Positions 1 to 8,870 of a DNA stretch of 64,000 bases are shown piece after piece; position 1 is the stretch's first letter; each line of letters begins with the position of its first letter. The notes beneath the pieces are model-generated. The model was not told where the DNA came from. It was given only the letters and a program-made list of their open reading frames with translations, and ran no database searches. The DNA is taken from assembly GCA_013306675.1 (NCBI GenBank), contig JABLUY010000073.1:81308-145307 (forward strand). The letters run 5' to 3'. Source of the DNA: Thraustochytrium sp. TN22. Lineage: Eukaryota; Sar; Bigyra; Thraustochytrida; Thraustochytriidae. The position numbers and the translations under genes were made by a program.

Positions 1-465
1 GCGATGCGGATGAACGACTGATCGATCAATTGGGTCTGCCGCCGACCTTGACTTATGAGAGAGAGTCCTGCGTGCAGCATGGCACTGCACGCCACCAAGG
101 GCCACTCCAGGATCGGACCGCGCTGCTTCCGAGCGCAAACCCCGGCTTTCATGCGCCTTCCCACCTCTCGGCGGCGTCGGCGCCACGCTCCGTCGCGCCG
201 CGCTTCCAGTGCGCTGTCCTCCGCCGCCTGCCGCGCACATGGGCCGCCTCGCAGCCCGGCCCGGGGCGCTCCGGCCGCGAGCCCGGCGCATTGATCGGCC
301 GTCCGCGCTCCAGGGCCGCTCGGATGCGCTCTGAGGTCAACGGCTCGGCGGCTGAGGCTCGCAGCAGGACGCCGAGTCCGCCGAGCTGTGCGCGGCGCGC
401 GAGGACGGCGCCCAAGACGAGCAGCGGAGCGGGGTCGCAAGGGCGGCGGAGAAAATTCTGTAACC
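1..465. other. Window edge and 5' flank of the SH3/IQ gene
   Basis: GC-rich sequence upstream of the first recognisable gene. ORFs on both strands here have arginine/alanine/proline-biased translations with no recognisable domain. An in-frame ATG exists at 388, but the residues between it and 466 look like translated leader. I see no other gene; the tail of a gene lying further left cannot be excluded. Confidence 0.4.
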
Positions 466-2460
466 ATGGCGGGCCGCGAGCAGCCGGCGCGGCGCGAGCA
501 GCTGCCGCGCGCCAAGGCCATGGACCCGTTCCCTGCCGCCGTGGACGAGGTCGTGCGCGCCGTGGAGGCCAAGTACCTGGCCAAGACGCAGCGCGAGGCC
601 GAGGAGCGCAGCGCAAGGCAGGAGGCGGAGCGAGCCTTTCAGGAGCGAGTCAAAGCATACCTAGAACCCGATGCGGAGGAGGCCGCGGCAGAGGCCGCGG
701 CGGCAGAGCGCAGCAAGCCGTGGTGGCGCAGGAGCGAGCAGGGCCACGAGGAGAGCCACGGCAGAAACGAGCCAAGCGCAGAGGAGATCAGGGGTGAGCT
801 CAGGCGCGAGCGAGCGCGCAGAGAGTACGAGCGCAAGCGGCGGCGAAGGGAGCGCGGCCAGCAGGCTCCCGCTGCGGCGCAAAGGAGGCCACCTTCGCCC
901 TTGCACCAGAGCCGGAGCCGCGCCCGGCTCGACCAGGCGCGTAAGCGCGACATGCAATTCGAGCTGAGCGCTCGCAAGCTGATTGGATCGCCCAAAAGCC
1001 AAAGCGGCCGCAGCCTGCGTCCGGGGGAGCAGGTCAATACGGAACCAACGTTTGTGCGCGCCATGCACCCGCTTGAGGCCGCAGAGGCGCTGGACCTCAG
1101 CTTCGAGCGGGGCGACATTATTCTCGTCATGCGCGAGGGCGAGGACGGCTGGAACTACGGAAGGAATTTGACCACGCAGGCTAAGGGCTACTTCCCGCTC
1201 AACTTCGTCTCTGCGTGCCAGCCGCCCGAGGAAGAAGCCGCCGCGGAGGCGAACCTCTTGAGAGCGGGCGAGGCCGCAGCAGACCGTGCGGTCGCCTTGA
1301 GCCCCAGACTGACCGCTGTGGCAAGCACGCGGCGCGTACGCTCGATGAAAAGTACCGAGGCCAAGACCAAGACCAAGACCAAGACCAAGACCGAGGTCGA
1401 GGTCGAGGAGGCCGAGGAGGCCGCGACGCGCGTGCAGGCGGCCAGGCGGGGTGTCGTGGTCCGCAGGCAGCGCGCTGCGGAGTCGCAGGCGGCAACGGGT
1501 ATTCAGTCGGCGTGGCGCCAACATCGCGTGGCATCGCGCGACCACGCGGCTGTCAAGCTGCAGGCCGCACGACGTGGCGTCCTGGCCCGCAGAAGACGCG
1601 CAGAGGAGTCGCAGGCGGCGTCGGGCATCCAGCTAGCGTGGCGCCAGCGTCGCAGGGCATCGCACGCGAGGGACGAGAACCACGCAGCCGTCAGAGTCCA
1701 GGCCGCACGTCGGGGAGTCGTGGCCCGCCGCGAGCAAGCCGCTCGAGCCAAGGCCGCCCTTAATATCCAAGGTGCGTGGCGGCACCATCACCCGCTCCAA
1801 GATGCACCGCGAAAGCGCGCGTCGAGCCCTGCTCGACTCGCGGGCAACCGCGATTTTGCAGCCGTCAAGCTACAGGCTGCGCGGCGAGGCGTGGTGGCCC
1901 GCAGGCTTCGCCAGGCGCAGGTCGAGGCCGCGTCGGAAATTCAATCAACCTGGCGCAGCAGGCGCCAGTCGCGCAAGGTGACCAAGGCGGCACACAGCAT
2001 CCAGTCCGCGTGGCGCGACAAGCACCATCGCAAGCACAACCGACGCAGGTCGTCGCCCCCACGGCTCGGCGAGGACCACGCCGCGACGCGACTGCAAGCT
2101 GCGAGGCGGGGCGTGCTGGCGCGCAGGGAGCTTCAACGAGCCAAGAGCCGGCGTACCTCGGCAAGTGAGCGGTCGCTCCGGAGCAACGACGCAACTGCGC
2201 AGGAGACGCCAGGCCTCCAGCGGGACCACGAGTGGGACGACGAGGTGGAGGATGAGCTTGCGCTTGTGGACGAGAGCGTTCTCTCGGACGCGCAGCGTGC
2301 CAATGCGTGCTCGGCGACGTCGAGTCATGCGTTCTTGCCCGGCGTTGACGTCCCGGTGGTGGATGACTTTGTGAGCGAAGCCTACGCAAGCAGCAGGAGC
2401 AGCGGCAATAGTAGCAGCGGCAGTGAGTCAAGCTCTGGGCGCCTGGAAGACACCAAGTAA
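466..2460 (+). CDS. SH3-domain protein with a ladder of IQ motifs
   Basis: Predicted 664-aa cytoplasmic scaffold. I start it at 466 because that ATG sits in a near-ideal context (AACCATGG); the frame is open to 388. Residues about 50-170 are charged and probably helical. An SH3 domain follows at about 195-252 (ALDLSFERGDIILVM, then GWNYGRN and GYFPLNFV). A short KT-repeat linker leads to about 320-561, where ten IQ-like motifs occur: five of the form hhQAARRGVhhRR alternate with five of the form IQxxWR. The tail is acidic and Ser-rich. IQ motifs normally bind calmodulin or EF-hand light chains, and SH3 domains bind proline-rich ligands, so a calmodulin-loaded scaffold is likely. There is no myosin motor, so this is not a myosin. 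The neighbour downstream is a convergent CaMK-type kinase, also calmodulin-related by family. Confidence 0.8.
   Translation: MAGREQPARREQLPRAKAMDPFPAAVDEVVRAVEAKYLAKTQREAEERSARQEAERAFQERVKAYLEPDAEEAAAEAAAAERSKPWWRRSEQGHEESHGRNEPSAEEIRGELRRERARREYERKRRRRERGQQAPAAAQRRPPSPLHQSRSRARLDQARKRDMQFELSARKLIGSPKSQSGRSLRPGEQVNTEPTFVRAMHPLEAAEALDLSFERGDIILVMREGEDGWNYGRNLTTQAKGYFPLNFVSACQPPEEEAAAEANLLRAGEAAADRAVALSPRLTAVASTRRVRSMKSTEAKTKTKTKTKTEVEVEEAEEAATRVQAARRGVVVRRQRAAESQAATGIQSAWRQHRVASRDHAAVKLQAARRGVLARRRRAEESQAASGIQLAWRQRRRASHARDENHAAVRVQAARRGVVARREQAARAKAALNIQGAWRHHHPLQDAPRKRASSPARLAGNRDFAAVKLQAARRGVVARRLRQAQVEAASEIQSTWRSRRQSRKVTKAAHSIQSAWRDKHHRKHNRRRSSPPRLGEDHAATRLQAARRGVLARRELQRAKSRRTSASERSLRSNDATAQETPGLQRDHEWDDEVEDELALVDESVLSDAQRANACSATSSHAFLPGVDVPVVDDFVSEAYASSRSSGNSSSGSESSSGRLEDTK
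1359..1391 (+). repeat. Hexanucleotide tandem repeat (AAGACC)n inside the SH3/IQ gene
   Basis: A short run of AAGACC units encodes an alternating Lys-Thr tract between the SH3 domain and the IQ ladder. The frame is kept, so repeat-number changes would only alter linker length. Confidence 0.75.
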
Positions 2461-2553
2461 GTAAGGACAAGCTGCAGCTTCTTCCTGCTACCTGAAAGCA
2501 AAGATGTATTGCTCTTATCTTCTTTACTTCTTGTGTCAACAACTCGAAAGAAG

Positions 2554-3891
2554 CTACGATGCCTGCTGGTCAGTGTCCACGAGTTCCTTGGCCTCCCCCT
2601 CCGTAATGTCTCTTGGACTCTCTGACGGCTCGTCTCGCGGTGAGACCTGCGCTTCAGCGTGCTCCTTCGAGTCGTCGGCGTCAGGGACCTTCGTATCGGC
2701 CGTCGCCGAGGCTGCGGCAGAGTTCTCCGCCTCCATGCGCTCGTTGCGAGCGGTCTTGCTCTCCTCGACCTCGCCAGGCGTGTCTGCCTTTGCTTCGGCA
2801 TTGGCGTCGGCATCGCCGGCGGCGGCTGGGTCCGGGTTGGCCTTCGCCGCGAGCGCCGCGGCAAAAGCGCCTGCCGCGCCGCCCTCGCCGTGGGCGCCGA
2901 GCAGCTTGCCGAATTGCGTCACAGCCTTCACGCGCAGCACAGCGCGCTTGAACTTGCGGCGCTGCACCTCGGCAATACCCTCGATGACATGCTTGCCGAA
3001 GTTGACCTTGCTCTGGGCATCCGGGTTGGCTACCCAGGGCTCCTCGAGCACCTGCTTGGCGCTGAGGCGCTTGTCCTGGTCCAGCACGAGGAGCTTGCGC
3101 ACAACATCCTTGGCGGCGTCGGAGACCTCGTCCCAATAAGGCGAATCGAACTCGTACTTGCCTTCCTTGATCGCGCGGAAGAGCTCCTGTTGGTCGTCCG
3201 AGTAAAACGGCGGGTACCCGCAGAGCATGATGTAGAGAATGACGCCCAGCGCCCAGGTGTCCACCTTGGTGCCGTACTTGACGCCGCGCAAAATCTCGGG
3301 CGCCACGTAGCCTGGCGTGCCACACGGGTCACTCAACGGCTTGTCCGTCTTGAAGCCCGAGATATCCTTGGCGAGGCCGAAGTCCGTCAGCTTGATGTTG
3401 GCGTCTGTCGCGTTCGACTCGTAGATCAGGTTCTCCGGCTTGATGTCACGGTGTACAATGCCCTGGTCCTCGAGGTACGCCAGGCCTCGCGCCACCTGCC
3501 GCACGGCGTGTGCCGCCTCCACCTCGTTGTAGTAGTTCTTCGCCACGATCTGGTCGAACACCTCGCCGCCGCGGACGAGCTCCAACACCAAGTAGAAGAA
3601 GTCCGCCTCGTCGAAGAACTCGAGCAGCCGCACGCAGTTGGCGTGGTCCAGCTTCTGCATGATGGTCACCTCCTCCTTGAGCAGCGGAATCTCGTCCTCT
3701 GGAATCTTGGACTTGTCGATTGCCTTGATGGCAACAACCTTCGGAATCGGAAAGCCATTTTCCGTCGTGCGCCCTTCCTCGAGCAGCTCGGCCTCGTACA
3801 CGGTGGCGAAGGACCCCTGTCCGATGGAGTCCTTCAGCTTGTAGAAGGTCTTCATCTGCAGGGCCTTGCCCTTACTCGCGCCGCCTCCCAT
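2554..3891 (-). CDS. CaMK-type serine/threonine protein kinase, probably N-myristoylated
   Basis: 445-aa protein kinase with every catalytic landmark: Gly-rich loop GQGSFA (about 24-29), VAIK lysine (56), HRDIKPEN (148-155), DFG (170-172), GTPGYVAPE (191-199), then DTWALGVILY and GYPPF. The APE/DTWALGVI sequences and overall spacing are typical of the CaMK group (CaMKI/DCLK-like). The N-terminus begins MGGGASK, a good N-myristoylation signal, so membrane attachment is likely. After the kinase domain (ending near 290) a basic stretch around 310-325 (RRKFKRAVLRVK) could be a calmodulin-binding or autoinhibitory helix; this is inference. The C-terminal 110 residues are Ala/Glu/Asp-rich and disordered. 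The gene converges with the SH3/IQ gene, 93 bp apart. Its first ~100 codons and upstream region are duplicated at 4812-5895. Confidence 0.9.
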   Translation of the reverse strand: MGGGASKGKALQMKTFYKLKDSIGQGSFATVYEAELLEEGRTTENGFPIPKVVAIKAIDKSKIPEDEIPLLKEEVTIMQKLDHANCVRLLEFFDEADFFYLVLELVRGGEVFDQIVAKNYYNEVEAAHAVRQVARGLAYLEDQGIVHRDIKPENLIYESNATDANIKLTDFGLAKDISGFKTDKPLSDPCGTPGYVAPEILRGVKYGTKVDTWALGVILYIMLCGYPPFYSDDQQELFRAIKEGKYEFDSPYWDEVSDAAKDVVRKLLVLDQDKRLSAKQVLEEPWVANPDAQSKVNFGKHVIEGIAEVQRRKFKRAVLRVKAVTQFGKLLGAHGEGGAAGAFAAALAAKANPDPAAAGDADANAEAKADTPGEVEESKTARNERMEAENSAAASATADTKVPDADDSKEHAEAQVSPRDEPSESPRDITEGEAKELVDTDQQAS

Positions 3892-4800
3892 CTTGCCGTG
3901 CGACTAGCGCGCCGTGCGCGCGACTACTGTGCCGTACCGTGCAACGCGCTACGTGCTCCAAGCAAGCACCTCCCGCGCTTGGGCCCGGCTCGCTCGCGCG
4001 GCGACAGGCCGCGCACTGCCTCGCCCTCGCGTCGGCCCTGGCTTGTGCGTGCGTGTTTCCAGTCACTGTCCGCGCCGCATCGCCCCCTGCTCCCGCACCA
4101 TCGAGCGGTTAAGGCGTGCCACGTTCGAGTCCATTGCCGCCGGTCCTGTCCTGTACACGCCTCCGCGCCCGAGGCGAGGGCCGCGCCACTGCACAGTTTT
4201 GGTAAAGGTAGAAACTCAGTCTCGCTCTTCGGCTGTAACGGAGCCATAGACGTACGCCACGCCACATCCCGGGCAAGACACGAAAACCATCATCTCCGCT
4301 GCTTGGCCTTGCCAGGGCTGTGCAGCCGTGTGCGGCCGTGCGCAGCCGTGCGCAGCCGTCCTTCGCCTCCGCGCTGTCGCCCGTGCGGACTCGGACTCGG
4401 CCTTGGACTCCCAGCGCCTCACCGGATCTGTCCCGATTCCTGGGACCCTTCGTAGGAGCTCGGCTTGGCGTGCGAACCTCTTGCCACACATTTCATGCGC
4501 GGCTCAGGGCGCCTCAATCCGACGCTTTCGCTCTTGCCGTCCGTAAAAGGTTTGTAAAGGCGAAGATTTTTGCGACTTGAGGCAGAGCTAACGTTATCGA
4601 ATTGGTCTCGATTTGATGTGTGCCTCACGATCAGCAGATCGCGACCACCAGGTTCGCGCGATGAAGATGTTGGTGACGCCAAAAAGGGACTTCGGCCTCA
4701 GTCACCCAATGGACGTGTTATCACCCGTTATATGCTTCTCCACCAGAAGAGGAGGAAGGCGATGGCGCGCGAGTGCGTTGTTGCTGGCGGGGCGGAGGTT
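3588..4800. repeat. Segmental tandem duplication, copy A (kinase start + upstream region)
   Basis: Copy A runs from about codon 100 of the intact kinase, back through its ATG and upstream region, into the first codons of a divergent basic ORF. Long stretches match copy B almost base for base: 4250-4550 versus 5416-5716 is nearly identical. Copy A has an extra ~80 nt near 4672-4750. Confidence 0.85.
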
Positions 4801-4811
4801 TTCGGGGCGAG

Positions 4812-5895
4812 TACTAAGTAGAAGAAGTCCGCCTCGTCGAAGAACTCGAGCACCCGCAAGCTGAAGAGGTCCTGCTTCTGCGCCTCCTCCTTGAGCAGCG
4901 GAATCTCGTCCTCTGGAATCTTGGACTTGTCGATTGCCTGGATGGCAACAAGCTCCGGAATCGGAAAGCCATTTTCCGTCGTGCGCCCTTTCTCGCGCAG
5001 CTTGGCCAAGTGCAAGGTGAAGAAGGACCCCTGTCGTCCTACGGACTTCGTCAGCTTGTAGAAGGTCTTGAAGGTCTTCATCTGCGGGGCCTTGCCCTTA
5101 CTCGCGCCGCCTCCCATCTTGCCGTGCGGCGAGCACGCCGTGCGCGCGACTACCGCGTCGTGCCGTGCAACGCGCTACGTGCTCCAAGCAAGCACCTCGC
5201 GCGCTTGGGCCCGGTTCGCTCGCGCGGCGGCAGGCCGCGCCTGGCTTGTGCGTGCGTGTTTCCAGTCTGAGTCACTGTCCGCGCCGCATCGCTCCGCTTC
5301 CGCACGAGCGAGCGGCGCGCCACGTTCGAGCCCACTGCCGGTCCTGTCCTGTGGTAAAGTGTGGTAAAGGCAAACTCACTGTCAGTCTCGCTCTTCGGCT
5401 GTAACGGAGCCATAGACGTACGCCACGCCACACCCCGGGCAAGACACGAAAACCATCATCTCCGCTGCTTGGCCTTGCCAGGGCTGTGCAGCCGTGTGCG
5501 GCCGTGCGCAGCCGTGCGCAGCCGTCCTTCGCCTCCGCGCTGTCGCCCGTGCGGACTCGGACTCGGCCTTGGACTCCCAGCGCCTCACCGGATCTGTCCC
5601 GATTCCTGGGACCCTTCGTAGGAGCTCGGCTTGGCGTGCGAACCTCTTGCCACACATTTCATACGCGGCTCAGGGCGCCTCAATCCGACGCTTTCGCTCT
5701 TGCCGTCCGTAAAAGGTTTGTAAGTTAAAGGCGAAGATTTTTGCGATACGCGACTTGAGGCAGAGCTAACGTTATCGAAGTGGTCTCGATTTGATGTGTG
5801 CTTCACGATCAGCAGATCGCGATCAACAGGTGCGCGCGATGAAGAGGAGGAAGGCGAAGACGCGCGAGCGCGTTGTTGCTGGCGGGCCGAAGGTG
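4812..5895. repeat. Segmental tandem duplication, copy B
   Basis: Copy B repeats the kinase N-terminal codons in truncated, diverged form, then the kinase upstream region, then the start of a divergent ORF (5838 onward) that runs beyond the duplicated unit. The offset to copy A is about 1.17-1.23 kb, with several small indels. The promoter part is better conserved than the kinase coding part. Confidence 0.85.
4815..5117 (-). pseudogene. Truncated duplicate of the CaMK-type kinase N-terminus
   Basis: Begins with the same MGGGASKGKA start as the intact kinase and carries the same ENGFPIP and SKIPEDEIPLLKEE segments. It then stops matching after the residues equivalent to EADFFYLVL. The Gly-rich loop region is scrambled, the VAIK lysine is replaced by Gln (LVAIQAIDK), and about 18 codons after the KEE are replaced by unrelated sequence. 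No HRD, DFG or APE motif exists. The frame stays open to 4728, but those codons are junction sequence. A catalytically dead remnant is the simplest reading; a short myristoylated peptide product cannot be excluded. Confidence 0.8.
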
Positions 5896-6036
5896 TCGCA
5901 GGCTAAGGCGACCACTCGCGCGCCTCTTGCTTCAAAGAAGGCGCGCATACGTGCGGATAAGCGCGGCGACGAGGAGGACAAGCCCAGGCAGCCGAGCTCC
6001 GCACAGAAGTTGGACGCGACGGAGCACAAGCGTTAA
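5838..6036 (+). CDS. Small basic ORF at the end of duplication copy B, function unknown
   Basis: About 65 aa from the ATG at 5838, Lys/Arg-rich (starts MKRRKAKTRERVVAGG) with an acidic/Pro end; not a family I recognise. Its first ~18 codons have a diverged copy at about 4750-4800 (RRKAMARECVVAGG), so it was the divergent neighbour of the kinase before duplication. It stops at 6036, and coding-like sequence of a different frame follows, so this may be exon 1 or the broken start of a longer gene. Confidence 0.35.
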
Positions 6037-6760
6037 ATTAAATCAGAGGCAGGGTCGCAACAACCCTCTTGCGAAGTCCTCGACGTTCAAATCTCAGGAG
6101 CCCGCTCGTAGACCGACCGAGGAACGCTACGGCGCAGACATCTTCTGTGGGCATTCGGAGCTCCGCAACAAGACGTGGCACAAGTGCTCCCGCAATGCGC
6201 ACGCGGGCTCTCTCCCAGTCCACAACCTTTGCGCCCAAGAGGCCGGTCTCCCTGAGGAGACCTTTGACTGCGAAGCCTTTATCCGCGGCTTTTGGCACGA
6301 GAAAGGATTCTTCGAGAACCTGCTCATCTCGAAGAAGGGCGACCAGCCTCCGCTCTGGGAGCTGGAAAAGTGCGGCGAACTGGGAAAGAGCGGCGCACCT
6401 GGGCCCGTCCACGCTATTGCCGGCGACCAAGTCGAGAGTTCGTCTGACAGCGGTTGCGAAAATGGCGACGATGAGGATGGCGACGATGATGGCGCCCGAC
6501 GTGCCAAGTATGCCTGTCCGCGATGGTTCAAAACCCGCTCGCCGATACGCCGTCGCCCAGATTCGAGATACCATGAGCCGCAACCGGGAAAGTCACCGCA
6601 AGGAAGTACGACATCAAGCTGGAAGTGCACAAGCCTAAAACGCATGGCTTCCGGCTCTCGTGCAGGTTCATCCATCCCGTGGTCTTGCCCTACGAAGTCG
6701 TGCTGGGCTCAACTCGGGCCGTTTCTGTGCGTGCCGACCATATGCGTTGGCCGCTCTCCT
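6037..6760 (+). pseudogene. Decayed coding remnant, unknown family
   Basis: The region is less GC-rich than its surroundings, with protein-like translation spread over three frames. About 6050-6510 reads as normal protein (GADIFCGHSELRNKTWHKC, then DCEAFIRGFWHEKGFFENLL) ending in an acidic Asp/Gly/Glu run. About 6505-6600 continues best in a second frame (PVRDGSKPARRYAVAQIRD). About 6605-6730 continues in a third (YDIKLEVHKPKTHGFRL). Two frame changes without clear GT-AG signals suggest a degenerate gene or old mobile element. I cannot name the family. Confidence 0.35.
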
Positions 6761-6909
6761 TCACGGAGGCTTCGCGCTTCGTGCTCCTGCAGCGGCGCAC
6801 TTGCGTGTGCCTCCACGCCCTGTCGCGCCAGCGCACGGCGCGGGCTCGCCGATTGTTGATTCTTGAAAGTTTCTCCCCCCTCTTCGCTCTTCGGCGACCT
6901 CGGAGTTGA

Positions 6910-7488
6910 TTACGATCTGTCTCTGCACTGCCGTGCTGCCTCTGCCTTCGGGCAGGACTCGGAGTCGCTCCAAACCCGCTCTGCAGGCCTCTCAGGCTGC
7001 ACTGCAGCGCCGCCCGGCCCGCGGCGCGCGCGGAGGAGCGGCGCGCGGGCAGGCGCGCTCGGCGCAGCGCGGCCGCGGCGGCCCGGGCGCTCGCTCGCGC
7101 GCGGCGCAGCGCGGCGCGGCGCGCGGCGCAGGCCCGCGGGCTCGAGCCCTTTCCCCGCATCCCGCCCTCCCTCCATCCCGCCGCGCCCGCTCCCGCCCGC
7201 CCGCCCGCGCGCGCGCGTCGGCGGCGAAGCGCGAGAGCAGGCGAGCGAGCGGCCGCCCGCCCGCCCGGCCCCGGCCGCGGCCGCGGCCGCGAGGCGAGGC
7301 GAGGCGAGGCGAGGCGAGGCGAGGCAAGGCGAAGCGCGGCTGGCGCTGGCGGCGGACGACGAGCAGCGCGCGTACGAGCTCGTGCAGGACCGCAGGGAGC
7401 AGACCGCGGCCCCGGGGAAGAAAGGCGCGAGGGCTCGAGAGCAGCCGCCGGCGAGCGCACGCGCGGCAGCGGGCGGGTCGAGGAAGCG
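6910..7488. other. Very GC-rich leader of the Mei2-like gene
   Basis: Almost pure G/C low-complexity sequence between the decayed ORF and the Mei2-type gene. ORFs on both strands give only Arg/Ala/Pro/Gly translations, so I call none of them. It probably contains promoter and 5' UTR. Confidence 0.5.
7291..7325 (+). repeat. Pentanucleotide tandem repeat (GAGGC)n
   Basis: Seven GAGGC units, the last slightly diverged, lie in the GC-rich leader about 165 bp before the Mei2-like start codon. Confidence 0.85.
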
Positions 7489-8831
7489 ATGGAAGACGAG
7501 GGCGTGAGACGGCGACGCGTCCGGTCGTGGGGCGGCTGGGAGCTGGTGAGCTTTGACAATGCGTACGCGTGGACGGACGACTTGCTGGTGGAGGCGGACG
7601 GCGCCGGGTACGCGTGGACCAAGGACGACTCGTTCACGGAGCTGGGCTTGCCGTGCTACATGCGGGCCGGCCTCGAGGAGGCGGAGGCGCACGCGCTCCT
7701 GACCAAACTCGGCATGGTGGTGGCGACAGCGGCGCCCGCGGCGCTGCAGCTGCGGACGCACTCGGTGGAGAGCGGCGGACGCCCGGGGGTGCCGAGGCAG
7801 GTCTCGGCGGGGAGCGGGTCCAAGGCATCGAGCGGACGGCGCGATGGCGTGGAGTCGCGCAGTAGGACGCCGCCCCCGGCGCTCGTCTTGGTCGAGGCGC
7901 AGGAGCTAGAGGGCAGCACGCCTGGCACGCGCATCACGGCGACCAAGGAGCCGGACGAGGAGACGGGCAAGCGAAAGAAGAACATGCACCGCCTCACGTT
8001 CAAGCGGCTGGCGGAGACGAGCTCCAACTCCATCCTGGTGCGAAACAGCGCCTTCGCGGACGAGGCGGACGCCGACGACGACGGCGCACCCTTTGATCGC
8101 GAGATGGCTCTGGACATTATCAAGAGCTACGGCGACCCGCAGCTCGTGCACTTCGGCCTGGACGTCGTGCTGGTTGCCTTTTACGACCAGCGCGAGACGA
8201 CGGCCATGATGGAGCTCTTCGCGGGCGACGGCGGCGGCGACGGCGCGGCCGCGGGGCAGGCGACCTTTTGCGTCCCAGGGACTCTGTGGAAGGGCCCCGA
8301 CGACGCCGTCTATCGGCAGGACATGCTGGCGGTGCGCGGCGAGCACGGCAACGTGCCCGACAAGGCCGAGGCACTGGCGGCGCTCGGCGCACGCCGCGAC
8401 GCGGTCGCTTCCACAGAGCCTGGCGTCGACGGCGAGCTTCTTGTACACTTTCACAAAGTCGGGGACTGCCGCGGCGCCCTGGAGCACGCCGTGCGCTCTG
8501 CGGCCACGCGACACCAGCTCGGGGTCCGCCTCGTGCCGGCGTCCGATGCGCTCAAGCGAAAACACGCTTCACTCTTCAGCTCCATTGGTTGCGACGCGCA
8601 CCTCGGCTTCAAGCCCATCAACTCTCTCGGTGTCGCGCCCGGCGGCGCGCCACTCTTTGAGGAGGCAGCTGCACGCTCGGGCGCCTCGTTGTCCTCGTCC
8701 GCGGCGGCTTCGGCCTCTTTGTCGTCGTCCGCGTCTTCCTCATCGTCACCGCCCATGGGAGCTGTGGTGGCGACGAGTGCCACGGGCCGCTCGCGGTCCC
8801 CAGCGCCCGGGGGCGCGCCGCACCAGCCCTC

Positions 8832-8870
<39 letters not shown>

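Noticed and set aside
4100-4145. tRNA-like fragment (GAGCGGTTAAGGCG followed by GTTCGAGTCC)
   Set aside because: It resembles a D-arm directly joined to a T-arm, but there is no anticodon arm and no acceptor stem pairing, and the duplicated copy near 5305-5335 lacks the TTAA of the loop. Likely chance or a relic.
2659-4455. Long + strand ORF (598 codons) over the kinase gene
   Set aside because: It is the antisense shadow of the kinase and its upstream duplication; no domain, Leu/Arg/His-biased composition.
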